A DNA stretch of 64,000 nucleotides from SZUA-318 sp964412015 (GCA_964412015.1 CAYPMO010000001.1:260980-324979); one strand, 5' to 3'; numbered from the stretch's first letter, positions 15,576 through 26,488 are shown. Program-made: numbers and translations. Notes: generated by a model not told the origin, from the sequence alone.

Positions 15576-16675
15576 CCTGCGCGGCGGAAGCGCAGCCCCG
15601 GGAGCCGTCGCACGCGTCCGTCGAGCTCCATGGCGGCGAGCAGGGCCAGGACCCGGCGCGCCGGCAGCCCGGTCGTCCGGGCGAGCTCGTCGGCCGACCG
15701 GTCCCCGCCCGCCAGCGCGGCCCACACGCCCGCATCAGGACCGCTCGGGGGGTTCGCGGCCGGTTCCTCCTCGGCCGGCCCGAGCACGGCATCCACGAAC
15801 TCACGCACGGAAACCAGAGGCCGGGCACCGTCCACGAGCAGCGCGTTGCTGCCGACGCACGCCTCGTCGTCGATGGGGCCGGGGACCGCCCAGACCTCCA
15901 CGCCCAGGTCCAGGGCATGGTCCACCGTGATGAGCGCCCCACTCCGCTCTCCGGCTTCCACCACGACGAGCGCCCGTGCGAGTGCGGCCAGGATGCGGTT
16001 ACGCCTGGGGAAGTGGTGGGGAAGCGCGGGAGTCCCCGGCAGAAACTCACTCACGACGAGCCCGGTCTCCAGGATCCTCCGGAAGAGGGCCGCATGGACC
16101 GGCGGATAGGCACGATCGGCCCCGCAGCCGAGAACCGCCACCGTAGGTCCCTTGGCCTCCAACGCCCCATCGTGCGCCGCGCCGTCCACGCCCAGCGCCA
16201 ACCCGCTCACGACCGGGACGCCTCTGCGAGCGATGGCGGCGCCAAGGCTCGACGCGACGCGCCTCGCGCGGGGTGTCGCGCGCCGCGCGCCCACGATCGT
16301 GATCCCCGGGACCGTCACGAGCCCGGCGTCGCCGCGCAGGAAGAGCACGGTCGGCGGGTCCGCGAGGTGACGTAGCACCCCAGGGTACGCGCGGTCGGAA
16401 TGGAGCAGCGTCCGCATGCCGAGCCGCTCGGCACGCTTCAGGGCGTCCCGCACGCCCGCGACGAGCTCGCCCGAGCGCGCAGCTTCCGCCGCGGCATGCC
16501 CGACGCGCGCCTCCAGCAAGGAGAGGTCGGCCAGGACGGCCACCGCGGAGCCCGCGGCTCGAACCAGATCGTGCACGGTCCTCGGGCCCACCCCGGGAAG
16601 CGCGTCGAGCAGCAGGAGCGCCTCCAACTCTCGCCCGCGCCGTCCCGCCTGCGCCTCGTTCAGGGAGTCCACCAC
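15572..16675 (-). CDS. dprA: DNA-processing protein DprA
   Basis: Loads RecA on incoming single-stranded DNA in natural transformation. The protein has about 367 residues: N-terminal SAM/HhH-like region (LPGVGPRTVHDLV), Rossmann-like DprA core with GITIVGARRATPRARR, SGLALGVDGAAHDGAL and the FPRRNRILAALA motif, and a C-terminal winged helix. Likely start is GTG 16675, overlapping obg by 16 bp; GTG 16672 or a CTG at the obg stop are alternatives. Competence genes other than ylbF were not seen here. Confidence 0.93.
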   Translation of the reverse strand: MVDSLNEAQAGRRGRELEALLLLDALPGVGPRTVHDLVRAAGSAVAVLADLSLLEARVGHAAAEAARSGELVAGVRDALKRAERLGMRTLLHSDRAYPGVLRHLADPPTVLFLRGDAGLVTVPGITIVGARRATPRARRVASSLGAAIARRGVPVVSGLALGVDGAAHDGALEAKGPTVAVLGCGADRAYPPVHAALFRRILETGLVVSEFLPGTPALPHHFPRRNRILAALARALVVVEAGERSGALITVDHALDLGVEVWAVPGPIDDEACVGSNALLVDGARPLVSVREFVDAVLGPAEEEPAANPPSGPDAGVWAALAGGDRSADELARTTGLPARRVLALLAAMELDGRVRRLPGLRFRRAG

Positions 16676-17700
16676 TCCTCGTCCTCGGACGCCTCCTCGT
16701 TCTCCGCACGCCCGACGGCCTTGCATTTCTCCCAGACAGCGTCGAGCAACTCGGAGATTCCCGAGCGCGCCACCGCCGACACGCCGAACACGCCGAAGGC
16801 GTGGGCCGCCTCCACACGTGGGAGCGGGTCCGAGCCGAGGAGGTCCGTCTTGGTGAGCACGACGCAGTGGGGCGTGCGCCCGAGCTCCGGCGAATAGGCC
16901 TCGAGCTCGCGGCGCAGGCTCTCGTACTCGGCCTGCGGGTCGGCGGCGTCCACGGGCACGAGCAATGCCAACGTGCGGGTGCGCTCGATGTGACGGAGGA
17001 ACTGGTGGCCCAATCCCCTGCCCTCGTGCGCCCCTTCGATGATGCCCGGGATGTCGGCCATGACGAAGGTGCGGTAGCCGGGCAGCTTCACGACGCCGAG
17101 GCTCGGCGTGAGCGTGGTGAACGGGTATTCCGCGACCTTCGGGCGTGCGGCGGACACGGACGCGAGCAACGTGGATTTCCCCGCGTTCGGTTGCCCGACC
17201 AGGCCGACGTCCGCGATGAGCTTGAGCTCGAGCAGGATGCGGCGCTGCTCCCCTTCCTCTCCAGGCTCCCATTTCCTCGGCGCCTGATTCGTGGAGGTCG
17301 AGAAGTGCGCGTTGCCCCTTCCTCCACGCCCACCCCTGGCCGCTACCAGCCTCTGGCCGCGCTCGAGCAGCTCGCCGAGCAGCTCACCCGTATCCGCGTC
17401 CTTGACCACGGTTCCGGGAGGGACGCGCAGCACCCTGTCCTCTCCGCTGCGGCCCGTGCGATCCGAGCCCTGCCCGTGCTGCCCGCGCGGGGCGTAGTAG
17501 TGCTTCCGATAGGAGAAGTCGAGGAGGGTCGCGAGGTTCCCGTCCACCTCGAGGACGACGTCACCGCCTTTCCCACCGTCGCCACCGGAGGGCCCTCCCC
17601 GCGGCACGAAGGTCTCACGGCGGAACGCCTCGGCTCCCGACCCACCCGCGCCCCCGCGCACCTCGATGATCGCGCGGTCCACGAAGATGCTCTCACCCAT
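16660..17700 (-). CDS. obg: GTPase ObgE/CgtA
   Basis: Ribosome-associated GTPase of 50S assembly and stress signalling. The 346 residues include the glycine-rich Obg fold (1-158; GGAGGSG, GGDGGKGGDV), the G1 loop GQPNAGKST (about 166-174), the G3 region DIPGIIEGAHEGRGLGHQFL and the G4 motif TKTD. The C-terminus is acidic. The stop overlaps dprA; the start overlaps the preceding decarboxylase-like gene by 8 bp. rplU and rpmA, often upstream of obg, are absent here. Confidence 0.97.
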   Translation of the reverse strand: MGESIFVDRAIIEVRGGAGGSGAEAFRRETFVPRGGPSGGDGGKGGDVVLEVDGNLATLLDFSYRKHYYAPRGQHGQGSDRTGRSGEDRVLRVPPGTVVKDADTGELLGELLERGQRLVAARGGRGGRGNAHFSTSTNQAPRKWEPGEEGEQRRILLELKLIADVGLVGQPNAGKSTLLASVSAARPKVAEYPFTTLTPSLGVVKLPGYRTFVMADIPGIIEGAHEGRGLGHQFLRHIERTRTLALLVPVDAADPQAEYESLRRELEAYSPELGRTPHCVVLTKTDLLGSDPLPRVEAAHAFGVFGVSAVARSGISELLDAVWEKCKAVGRAENEEASEDEEWWTP

Positions 17701-18322
17701 GGCGCTCGCCTCTCGCCCTCACCGACGCCCAGATCTCCCCGGCCCGCGCGCGGGCCTCGCGCTCGCTCACCGCGTCGGCCAACTCGAGGGCCCTGCCGAC
17801 CTCGGCCTCCGACGCCCCGGCGTTGAGCGCTCCGCGGAGGTGCGAATAGAGCTGGCGGGGTGCGTCCAACGTCGCGAGCAGCGCCACGATGCAGAGCTCG
17901 CGCGTGGCCAGCGGCAGACCCGGCCGCCCCAACACCTTCCCGTAGCCTTCGCTCACCATCCAGCGCTCCATGTCGGGGTGCAACCGCCGTACGTTCGCCC
18001 GGAGGCCTTCGTACTGACCGCCATATACGTCCCGGCACACGGCAGCGCCGCGCTCGTCCCACGGCCCCGGGTCCGCGGCTTCCTCGGGGGCCGGGACACA
18101 CGATACCTCGCGCCACCGCGCGAACGCATTGAGCGCGGCGGGATACCCCAGGAAGAGGTAGCTCTGGAGCAACGCCTCCTCGACCTCCGCCGCCAGGGCC
18201 TGGACCGCGGCGAGACGCAGCGCGGCATCCAACGCCTGAGGGCTGCGGGAGGCCAACGCGGCGGAGAGCGCCACGAGCGCCTCGGTCGAGGGAGACAGCG
18301 GGGATGTCATGTCCTCGATCAT
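17693..18322 (-). CDS. Carboxymuconolactone decarboxylase-like protein
   Basis: A 209-residue protein whose C-terminal half (about 115-205) matches the CMD/AhpD-like helical fold: LATRELCIVALLATLDAPRQ, then LYSHLRGALNAGASEAEV. The CxxC redox pair of AhpD is not present, so peroxidase activity is unlikely; a decarboxylase or a purely structural role is possible. ATG 18310 is an alternative start. Overlap with obg suggests co-expression, and its purpose there is unclear. Confidence 0.8.
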   Translation of the reverse strand: MIEDMTSPLSPSTEALVALSAALASRSPQALDAALRLAAVQALAAEVEEALLQSYLFLGYPAALNAFARWREVSCVPAPEEAADPGPWDERGAAVCRDVYGGQYEGLRANVRRLHPDMERWMVSEGYGKVLGRPGLPLATRELCIVALLATLDAPRQLYSHLRGALNAGASEAEVGRALELADAVSEREARARAGEIWASVRARGERHG

Positions 18323-18391
18323 GTTGGGAAAGAAAACAGACCGCGCGGGTCGGGGACATGCTCCGCCGGGACGCCGTGGCGTCCGGGCGCC

Positions 18392-20038
18392 TCAGGACCC
18401 TGAACCGGCCTGCGCGTCGGCGATCTCCACCGGCACCTGAGCCGCGGTGGCCGCGAGGAGCTCCTCCACCGAGGAAGCCCCGCGCAGCAACTCCACGGCC
18501 CGAGCCAGTTGGGCATCGTGTTTCCGCTGGTGGAGGAAGAGGCCCCGATCCCCCCACGCCTGGTTCGCGATCTCCCGCTCGAGCTGATACGCCACGAACC
18601 GCCGGGCCTTCCAGAACTGCTCGGCGTCCGCCTCGACGCCCGACTCCGGAAGCGCGTGGAGGAACTGCGTCAGGCTGGCGTCGGTGATGTCGAATCCCGG
18701 ACGGATCTCCGGACCGGATCCGACGAACCGCACCGCGAAGTTGAACATCGCGACCTGGAAGTCGCCCGCCTGGCGGAACAGCACGCGCGCCGCGCGCTCC
18801 TCCTCGGGCGACAGGACCTCCGGCGTGACGAACACGTCCGGTGCGATCCCGCCCCCACCGAACAGTGTCCTCCCTCCGACCGACGTGTACGTGGGCCTCC
18901 CCTCCAGGTCGGCGCCGACCGCGAACTGGCCGTCGAGCGACAGCGCCTCGGTGCCCTGCCGGTGGAAACGCACCTCCGGGTCCTTGTTGATCGAGCGTCC
19001 CACGGGCGTATACCACCTCGCGGTGGTGAGCCTGAGGACATTGCCCCCGGAGAGCCGGTAGAGGCTCTGGACGAGGCCCTTGCCGAACGTGCTCTCGCCC
19101 AGGACGAGCGCGCGATCGTTGTCCTGGAGAGCGCCCGCCACGATCTCGGAAGCCGAGGCGCTTCCCCCATCCACGAGCACGACGATCGGGATGCCGGCGT
19201 ACCGATCTTCCTTCGATGCCTTGTAGACGGCGTTCTGCTCGGGGGCTCGCCCGCGGGTCTCGACGATCGCGCTGCCCGGCTCGAGGAAGAGGTCCGAGAC
19301 CTCGATCCCCTGGTCCAGGACGCCGCCGGGATTGCCGCGCAGGTCCAGGACGAGCCGACGGAGGCCCTCCTCCTTCAGCGAATCCAGCGTGGAGGCGAGC
19401 TCATCGGACGACGACTCCAGGACGCTTCGGAGCGGCACGTATCCGATCCCGTCCTCCAGCATCACCGCGAAGGGAACCGCGCGGAGCCGGATCTCCTCCC
19501 GCGTGAGTGTGAACGGGATCGGCTCCTCGATCCCCGGACGGAGCATGCGCACCGACACGGAGGTCCCCGGCTCGCCGCGCAGGAGGGCCACGGCCTGATC
19601 CACGCTCATCGTGTCGGCCACCACGCCCGCCACCTCGTAGAACTGGTCGCCCGCCCTGATGCCGGCCCGGGCCCCCGGCGTGCCGGGCATCGGGCTCACG
19701 ACCGTCACCCAGCCGTTGCGCTCGGTGACCTCCAGGCCGACGCCGCCGTAGTCGCCCTCGATGCCCTGGATGCGGAGGTTCTCGTAGTCCGCGGCCGCGA
19801 GGAAGCTCGAATAGGGGTCGTCGAGCTCGTCGAGGATCCCGTCGATGGCGGAGTCGTAAAGGCGTCCGCGCTCCACCTCCTCCACGTAGCTCGCCTGGAC
19901 GCGGTCCACGACCTCCTGGAAGAGGCGAACCTTGACGTACACGTTCTCGCCGCGGTCCACGCCCCGCTGCAGGAACCATCCGCCGGTGATGGCCGCGAGA
20001 ACCACCACGGCCATGGGCGCCACCAGGCTTCTCCGCAT
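18392..20038 (-). CDS. S41-family carboxy-terminal processing protease
   Basis: Periplasmic Ser/Lys protease of the CtpA/Prc group, 548 residues. It has an N-terminal signal or anchor segment (about 5-23), a PDZ domain (roughly 85-170), the nucleophile motif GGSASASE (catalytic serine) and the lysine motif STFGKGLVQ about 25 residues later. A C-terminal extension of about 150 residues is unrecognised. ATG 20038 is preferred because AGGGG lies 6 nt upstream; GTG 20053 is an alternative. Upstream tmk is 25 bp away. Confidence 0.92.
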   Translation of the reverse strand: MRRSLVAPMAVVVLAAITGGWFLQRGVDRGENVYVKVRLFQEVVDRVQASYVEEVERGRLYDSAIDGILDELDDPYSSFLAAADYENLRIQGIEGDYGGVGLEVTERNGWVTVVSPMPGTPGARAGIRAGDQFYEVAGVVADTMSVDQAVALLRGEPGTSVSVRMLRPGIEEPIPFTLTREEIRLRAVPFAVMLEDGIGYVPLRSVLESSSDELASTLDSLKEEGLRRLVLDLRGNPGGVLDQGIEVSDLFLEPGSAIVETRGRAPEQNAVYKASKEDRYAGIPIVVLVDGGSASASEIVAGALQDNDRALVLGESTFGKGLVQSLYRLSGGNVLRLTTARWYTPVGRSINKDPEVRFHRQGTEALSLDGQFAVGADLEGRPTYTSVGGRTLFGGGGIAPDVFVTPEVLSPEEERAARVLFRQAGDFQVAMFNFAVRFVGSGPEIRPGFDITDASLTQFLHALPESGVEADAEQFWKARRFVAYQLEREIANQAWGDRGLFLHQRKHDAQLARAVELLRGASSVEELLAATAAQVPVEIADAQAGSGS

Positions 20039-20063
20039 GATCATCCCCTTCACTCGCCCTCGC

Positions 20064-20714
20064 CTATTCCAACGATCCTTCGAACGTTCCGGGCCACTCC
20101 GCCATCAACAAGGCCCGAAGCCGCGCATGCACTTCCTCCGGCGCGCCTTCGCCGGACACCACGCGCACGTTGGCCTCCCGTTCCGCAAGCTCAAGATACC
20201 CTTCCCGTACCCTGCGTAGGAAGGTTTCACCCTCGCGCTCGATGCGGTCGGCCCGCTTCCCGCCGTGGTGCTGCCGCCGGGCGCCCAGGCTGGTCGGCAC
20301 GTCGAGGACCAGGTACAGGTCCGGCTCGAGTCCACCGGTCGCGAGCGCATTCGCCCTGCGCACCTCCTCGAGGTCGAGTCCTCTCCCGTACCCCTGGTAG
20401 GCCATCGTCGAGAGCGCGAAGCGGTCCGCCACGACGAATTCCCCGGCCTCGATCCTCGGACGCACGACATCGCGCACGAACGCCGCCCGGGCCGCCAGGA
20501 TCAGGAACAGCTCCGCCTCGGGCGACACGAGCAGGTCGGGGCGATCCAGCACCACCGAACGGATCGCCTCACCCACCGGGGTCCCGCCCGGCTCCCGGGC
20601 GACGTGATGCCGCACGCCGACCTCCGTGAGCCAGGCGGAAAGGAGGGCGGCCTGGGTGCTCTTTCCGGCACCTTCCCCGCCTTCCAAAGCCACGAAGCGT
20701 CCCGCATCCCGCAT
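20064..20714 (-). CDS. tmk: Thymidylate kinase
   Basis: Phosphorylates dTMP to dTDP. The 216-residue enzyme has the P-loop GGEGAGKST (about 12-20), the DRF motif (VADRFALSTMAYQG) and a LID region (RRQHHGGKRADRIE) rich in arginine. Length and motif order are normal. It follows ino1 by 7 bp and is transcribed toward the S41 protease gene. Confidence 0.96.
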   Translation of the reverse strand: MRDAGRFVALEGGEGAGKSTQAALLSAWLTEVGVRHHVAREPGGTPVGEAIRSVVLDRPDLLVSPEAELFLILAARAAFVRDVVRPRIEAGEFVVADRFALSTMAYQGYGRGLDLEEVRRANALATGGLEPDLYLVLDVPTSLGARRQHHGGKRADRIEREGETFLRRVREGYLELAEREANVRVVSGEGAPEEVHARLRALLMAEWPGTFEGSLE

Positions 20715-20721
20715 GGCGTCG

Positions 20722-22038
20722 CTACTCGTAGTACTCGACGCCCAGATGGGTGATCTGCTCCTCGCCCATCATCCAGCGGAGCGTGTTCTTGAGCTTGGTG
20801 TGCTGGATGAACAGGTCGTGCTCGGGATAGAGTCCCGGCGCCGTCTGGGGGCTCTTCCAGTAGAAGGACAACCACTCCTGGATCCCTTTCATGCCGGCCC
20901 GGTGCGCCAGGTCCATGAAGAGCGTGAGGTCCAGGACGATGGGCGCGGCGAGGATGGAGTCGCGGCAGAGGAAGTCCACCTTGATCTGCATCCCGTACCC
21001 CATCCACCCGAAGATGTCGATGTTGTCCCAGCCTTCCTTGTTGTCCCCCCGAGGCGGGTAGTAGTTGATCCGGACCTTGTGGTAGAGGTGCTCGTAGAGC
21101 TCGGGATACATCTTCGGCTGCAGGATGTGCTCGAGCACGCCCAGCTTGGACACTTCCTTGGTCCTGAACGACTCGGGGTCGTCCAGAACCTCCCCGTCCC
21201 GGTTCCCCAGGATGTTCGTCGAGAACCACCCGTGCAGGCCCAGCATGCGGGCCTTGAAGGCGGGCGCGAGCACGGTCTTCAGCAAGGTCTGTCCGGTCTT
21301 GAAGTCCTTGCCCGCGATGGGCACGCCCCGCTCCGTGGCGAGCTTCTCGAGCGCCGGGAAGTCCGCGGAGAGGTTGGGGGCTCCGTTGGCGTACGGAATC
21401 CCCTCCATGATCGCCGCGTAGGCGTAGAGCTGGCTCGGCGCGATGGCGGGGTCGTTGTCCTCCATCCCCTTCTCGAACGCCTCCAGGCTCTCGTGGACGG
21501 CCGTCGCATGGATGTAGACCTCGGTCGACCCGCACCAGATCATGACCAGGCGCTCGCACCCGTTGTCCTCCTTGAACTTCCGGATATCGGCGCGGATGGC
21601 CTCGGCGAGATCCTTCTTGGTCCCGGCTCGCTTCTTGTTGGGACCGTCCAGCTTCTTCACGTACGCCGTGTCGAAGACGGCCGGCATGGGCTTGATGGAC
21701 GACAGGAAGTCCCTCAGCGGATCGAGATGATGCTCCTTGTGGAGCACACCGGCCTTCACCGCGCTCACGTAGCCGTCGTCGGGGAACGGATCCCACGACC
21801 CGAACACGAGGTCGTCCAGTCCGGCCAGAGGCACGAATTCCTTGACGAGCGGAGTCCGGGCCTCCGTGCGCTTCCCCAGGCGGATCGTGGACATCTGGGT
21901 CAGGCTGCCGACCGGCGGCGCGAGCCCGCGGCGTGCGGCCTCCACACCGGCCACGAACGTCGTGGCCACGGCGCCGAAGCCCGGAAGAAGGACACCGAGC
22001 TTGCCGGTGGCCGGAGGTATCTCAGTTGGCTGCTTCAC
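20722..22038 (-). CDS. ino1: Myo-inositol-1-phosphate synthase
   Basis: Converts glucose 6-phosphate to inositol 1-phosphate with NAD, the first step of inositol synthesis. The 438 residues include the NAD-binding segment LPGFGAVATTFVAG near the N-terminus, NCERLVMIWCGSTEV-like central region, LGLHGWFSTNILGNRDGE, and the catalytic stretch DNKEGWDNIDIFGWMGYGMQ with KVDFLCRDSILAAP. GTG 22038 has GGGAG 6 nt upstream and is preferred to the upstream in-frame ATG. Product use (phosphatidylinositol, inositol-based solutes) is not shown here. Confidence 0.94.
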   Translation of the reverse strand: MKQPTEIPPATGKLGVLLPGFGAVATTFVAGVEAARRGLAPPVGSLTQMSTIRLGKRTEARTPLVKEFVPLAGLDDLVFGSWDPFPDDGYVSAVKAGVLHKEHHLDPLRDFLSSIKPMPAVFDTAYVKKLDGPNKKRAGTKKDLAEAIRADIRKFKEDNGCERLVMIWCGSTEVYIHATAVHESLEAFEKGMEDNDPAIAPSQLYAYAAIMEGIPYANGAPNLSADFPALEKLATERGVPIAGKDFKTGQTLLKTVLAPAFKARMLGLHGWFSTNILGNRDGEVLDDPESFRTKEVSKLGVLEHILQPKMYPELYEHLYHKVRINYYPPRGDNKEGWDNIDIFGWMGYGMQIKVDFLCRDSILAAPIVLDLTLFMDLAHRAGMKGIQEWLSFYWKSPQTAPGLYPEHDLFIQHTKLKNTLRWMMGEEQITHLGVEYYE

Positions 22039-22075
22039 GAATGTCTCCCGTCGAGGAGAAGTCCAGAATCCAATG

Positions 22076-22104
22076 AAAGCACGGGTTTTTCGGGCCCGCG
22101 TCAA
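22076..22104 (-). promoter_or_regulatory. Weak putative promoter of ino1
   Basis: Minus-strand TTGACG is followed after 17 bp by TGCTTT, overlapping the end of ylbF. The -35 is good and the -10 poor, so support is limited. Confidence 0.28.
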
Positions 22105-22460
22105 GAAGAGAGGATGATCCGGCTCCGCGCTCCTTCCTGGAGTCCCTGGGCCATGGTCTCGTTCACCTTGTACATGACCTTGTCGAAGTTGGCCTGCGCG
22201 GCCACGAAGCGCTGGAACACCGGCATCACCTGCAGTGCCTCCGAGGTCTCCTGATACGCGCGGGCGTCACCCTCGTCGGGCTGCTTCCCCGCGCGCAGTG
22301 AAGCCTCGATCCGGTCCTCCAGGGCACGGAGGCGGTTGCGCAACTCCACCAGCTCGCGGTCCTCGTCGGCCGCGTCCCCCGCGCGCTTGAGCGCCTGGTA
22401 CTCGTCCGTGCGCGCCAGGGCGCCGCCGAGCTCCCTCGCCATCTCGTAGATCCCCGCCAT
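22101..22460 (-). CDS. YlbF/YmcA-family protein (Com_YlbF)
   Basis: A 119-residue all-helical protein with the YlbF-type layout: N-terminal helix ARELGGALARTDEYQALKRA, charged middle helix, and C-terminal MPVFQRFVAAQANFDKVMYKVNE. In Bacillus, YlbF acts with YmcA and YaaT in the RNase Y complex and affects competence. No partner genes are visible, so the role here is unknown. ATG 22460 is chosen as the family-typical start; 37 bp separate it from prmC. Confidence 0.85.
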   Translation of the reverse strand: MAGIYEMARELGGALARTDEYQALKRAGDAADEDRELVELRNRLRALEDRIEASLRAGKQPDEGDARAYQETSEALQVMPVFQRFVAAQANFDKVMYKVNETMAQGLQEGARSRIILSS

Positions 22461-22497
22461 AGTGTTCTCCCTGGGATGTCGTTGTCGTTCCGCGCGA

Positions 22498-23411
22498 TCA
22501 GCGACCCGCGCGACTCGCGAGCACGATGCGCTCGTGGCCGCCCAGATCGCGTCGGACGCGCACATCGTCGTACCCGCCTTGCGCTTCCACCTCCGCGACC
22601 ACCAGCGCGGCCTGGCCCGCCCCGACCTCGAGCGCCAGGAGCCCCCCCGGCCCGAGGTGGCCCGCCGCACCGCGGACCAACTCGCGCAGGACCATCAGGC
22701 CGTCCGGACCCCCGAGCAGCGCCTGCCGCGGCTCCCACACGCCCACCTCGGGCTCGAGCGTGGGCACCTCCGCTTCGGCGACGTACGGTGGGTTGGACAC
22801 CACCACGTCGAACGCCTCGTCCACCCCGAGAGGCTCGAGGAGCGCGCCCCTCCGCAGGTCCAGCCGATCCTCCAACCCGACCGATCGCGCGTTCGCCCGG
22901 GCCACGTCCAGCGCGTCCCCGGACGGGTCGGTGGCCACGATGCGCGAGAACGGACCTTCCACGGCCAGGGAGAGCGCGATCGCTCCCGACCCCGTCCCGA
23001 CGTCCACGGCCGTCATCTCCTCACGACCCTGGGACGCCGCCCACGCCAGGACCTCGTCCACCAGGACTTCCGTCTCGGGCCGAGGAATCAGCACCCGGCG
23101 GTCCACGGAAAGGTCGAGCTCCCGGAAGGACGCGTGACCGAGAATGTACTGGAGCGGCTCGCGCTCCGCTCGCCGGCGCAGGAGAGGACGGAACCGATCG
23201 AGCTCCGCGGGCTCCAGCGGCCGGTCGTGCTGGAGATACAGTTGGAGGCGCCCGACGCCCAGGGTATGTGCCAGAAGATGCTCGGCGTCCAGGCGTCCAC
23301 GCTCGACGCCCTTCCTCTCGAGGTACTCGCCGCTCCACCGCATGAGCCGCAGGACCGTCCAGATTTCTCCGTCCCGCCCGCGGGACGGCGACGCGACGTC
23401 GCCCACCGCGG

Positions 23412-23415
<4 letters not shown>
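22498..23415 (-). CDS. prmC: Release factor glutamine methyltransferase
   Basis: Methylates the GGQ glutamine of release factors. The 305-residue enzyme has an N-terminal helical substrate-binding domain (about 15-110), SAM motif I (VDVGTGSGAIALSLA) and the catalytic NPPY motif (VVSNPPYVAEAEV). The GTG start overlaps the prfA stop by 4 bp, the common prfA-prmC pairing of enzyme and substrate. Confidence 0.96.
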
Positions 23416-24506
<1,091 letters not shown>

Positions 24507-24560
24507 CGGAGGGAGCCAGCCCCGGACGGGACGCGGGGCCGCGGCGCCGCCGCCGGGCCG

Positions 24561-24585
24561 GCGGCCGGACACGGGGTCCGGCCGC
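24561..24585 (-). terminator. Perfect 10-bp hairpin between rpmE and prfA
   Basis: Minus-strand stem GCGGCCGGAC / GTCCGGCCGC with loop CCCGT, 6 nt after the rpmE stop and 55 nt before the prfA start. The following bases are GC-rich with no T-run, so it may attenuate, protect the rpmE mRNA 3' end, or terminate Rho-assisted. Confidence 0.45.
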
Positions 24586-24591
24586 TACGAC

Positions 24592-24798
24592 TCAGGAGCC
24601 GACGCGTTCGTACTTCTTCTTGAAGCGGTCCACGCGGCCCGCGGTGTCCACGAGACGCTGCCGCCCGGTGTAGAACGGATGACACACCGAGCAGATCTCC
24701 ACGTGGATCTCCTCCACCGTGGCCATGGTCTCGAAGCGGTTCCCGCAGGCGCAGACGACCGTGGCCGCCTTGTATTCCGGATGGATGCCCTGCTTCAT
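24592..24798 (-). CDS. rpmE: 50S ribosomal protein L31
   Basis: A 68-residue L31 of the zinc-binding (C+) type, with C16, C18, C36 and C39. The start MKQGIHPEYK and the end HPFYTGRQRLVDTAGRVDRFKKKY are diagnostic. A longer frame exists upstream, but this ATG fits the family exactly. It sits between lnt and prfA. Confidence 0.97.
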   Translation of the reverse strand: MKQGIHPEYKAATVVCACGNRFETMATVEEIHVEICSVCHPFYTGRQRLVDTAGRVDRFKKKYERVGS

Positions 24799-24893
24799 CT
24801 CCTGCTCCGCGCGCCATAGTGGATCGGTGCGACGGCCGTCGCGCGACGCGGCCGCCGCGCCATGCCCGTCCGTAGCCGCTGAAGCTAACGTGC

Positions 24894-26444
24894 CTATGAG
24901 GCAGGGTCCAGGGAACGTCCCACGCCGGTGATGGAACGGCGCCCAAGCCACAGCGCCGAGAGCACCAGGATCAACGCAGCGGCCGCCGCACCCCGCCCCA
25001 GCAGGTCACCGTGGCGCGTGTAGAACGTCGTGACGTCGCTCGAGAGGACCGTGGTGACGCGGACGTCCGCCCGGAACAGGCGGGTCGCGTCCTGGATCCG
25101 TCCGATCGGGTCCACGAACAGGGAGAACCCGGTGTTCGCGGAGCGGGCCACGCCGATGCGGTTCTCGATCGCACGCATGACGAGGTGCGCCGGGTGCTGC
25201 CACATGGCGGTCGTCCGGGTCCACGGTGGCTCTCTTCCGAACCAGGCGTCGTTGGTGATGTTGACCACGGCGTCCGCGCCCTCGAGCCGGAAGCGGCGGG
25301 AGGCCTCGGGGTAAATCGCCTCGTAGCAGATGAGCGTCCCGTAGCGGGCCTCGTCCACGACGGCCAGCGGCCACCCCTTCCCCACGCCGAACCTCCCGAA
25401 GTCCGGGAGGTGCCCCGACCAGGCATCGGGCAGGAATGGCATGCGCTCGACCACGGGCACCAGGAAGCGCTTGTCGTACCGGAAGTCCGCGAGCCCCTGG
25501 GGCTCCATCAGATACGCCGAGTTGAACGGGACGGAGCGGCCCCGGCCGTCGTCGCCCCACCCGAGCGCGCCGAACAGCACCGGCGCGCCCACCTCGCGCG
25601 CGTACGCCTGCACCCGCGCCAGCAGGCCGGCAGCCCCGGAGGCCTGCGCGTACACGGAAAACGTCACCTCGGGGAGGACCACCAGCTGCACCGAGCCGGG
25701 CGCGATCCGGGTCATCAGCGCGTCCAGGGCGGCCAGCGTGGAATCGAGCGCCGCCGCCGGGTCGAGCCTCAGGTGCTCGGGGACGTCGGGTTGGACGACG
25801 GCCACGCGGCCCACCGCTCGCAGCTCCAATGTCCCCGCCCGCCAGACACCCCACGCGGGGGGCAAGACCACGACCGCCGCCGTGACCGCCGCGAGTCCCC
25901 GGATCCGCCGCCCGGCGCCGCGCGCCGCGAGCAGCGTCGCCACCAGACCGTTGACGAGCGCCAGCCAGAAGCCGACGCCGAGCGCGCCCACGACCTCGGC
26001 GATGCCGACCAGCTCGGGGAACCCGGTCAGGGAGTCCCCGAGGCCGAGCCACGGGAACGCCAGGGGCCCCGGCCAGTGCGAGCGGAACCACTCCGCGGCG
26101 GTCCAGGTCACCGGCAGCGCGAGCCAGAGCGGTGCGCGCACGTCGTTGAGGATGCGATGCAGCGCCCATCCGAACAGCGCCGCGAGTCCCGAGAGCGCGA
26201 TCAGCGCGCCCGCGAACGCGAGCGGCGCGAGCCAGGTGTACCACACGAGGGCCGCGCCGATCCAGTACAGCAGCAGGCCGAAGTGGACCGCTCCGAAGAC
26301 GAGGCTCCCCCGCACGGCCGCGCGCCGCCCCTCGGCGCCACCCGGGAGCCGTCTCACCCAGAGCGCGAACGGCACGAGACCGACGAAGGGCAGGACGAGG
26401 GGGTGCAGCGGCGGGAACGACGCCGCCAGCATGACGGCGGACAC
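24894..26444 (-). CDS. lnt: Apolipoprotein N-acyltransferase
   Basis: Adds the third acyl chain to lipoproteins in the inner membrane. The 516 residues carry six or so N-terminal membrane segments (1-210) and a nitrilase-fold domain (about 225-480) with the triad Glu in VVLPEVTF, Lys in YDKRFLVPVVERMPF and Cys in LICYEAIYPE. A terminal membrane helix follows. GTG 26444 is the first recognised start codon after an in-frame stop near 26510, so the N-terminus is slightly short. Many proteins here (bamD, pal and others) are predicted lipoproteins and would be substrates. Confidence 0.93.
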   Translation of the reverse strand: MSAVMLAASFPPLHPLVLPFVGLVPFALWVRRLPGGAEGRRAAVRGSLVFGAVHFGLLLYWIGAALVWYTWLAPLAFAGALIALSGLAALFGWALHRILNDVRAPLWLALPVTWTAAEWFRSHWPGPLAFPWLGLGDSLTGFPELVGIAEVVGALGVGFWLALVNGLVATLLAARGAGRRIRGLAAVTAAVVVLPPAWGVWRAGTLELRAVGRVAVVQPDVPEHLRLDPAAALDSTLAALDALMTRIAPGSVQLVVLPEVTFSVYAQASGAAGLLARVQAYAREVGAPVLFGALGWGDDGRGRSVPFNSAYLMEPQGLADFRYDKRFLVPVVERMPFLPDAWSGHLPDFGRFGVGKGWPLAVVDEARYGTLICYEAIYPEASRRFRLEGADAVVNITNDAWFGREPPWTRTTAMWQHPAHLVMRAIENRIGVARSANTGFSLFVDPIGRIQDATRLFRADVRVTTVLSSDVTTFYTRHGDLLGRGAAAAALILVLSALWLGRRSITGVGRSLDPAS

Positions 26445-26488
26445 CGCGGGCAGGAGGCGCTCCCCCCGCCGCGGCCACAGGAGCTCCG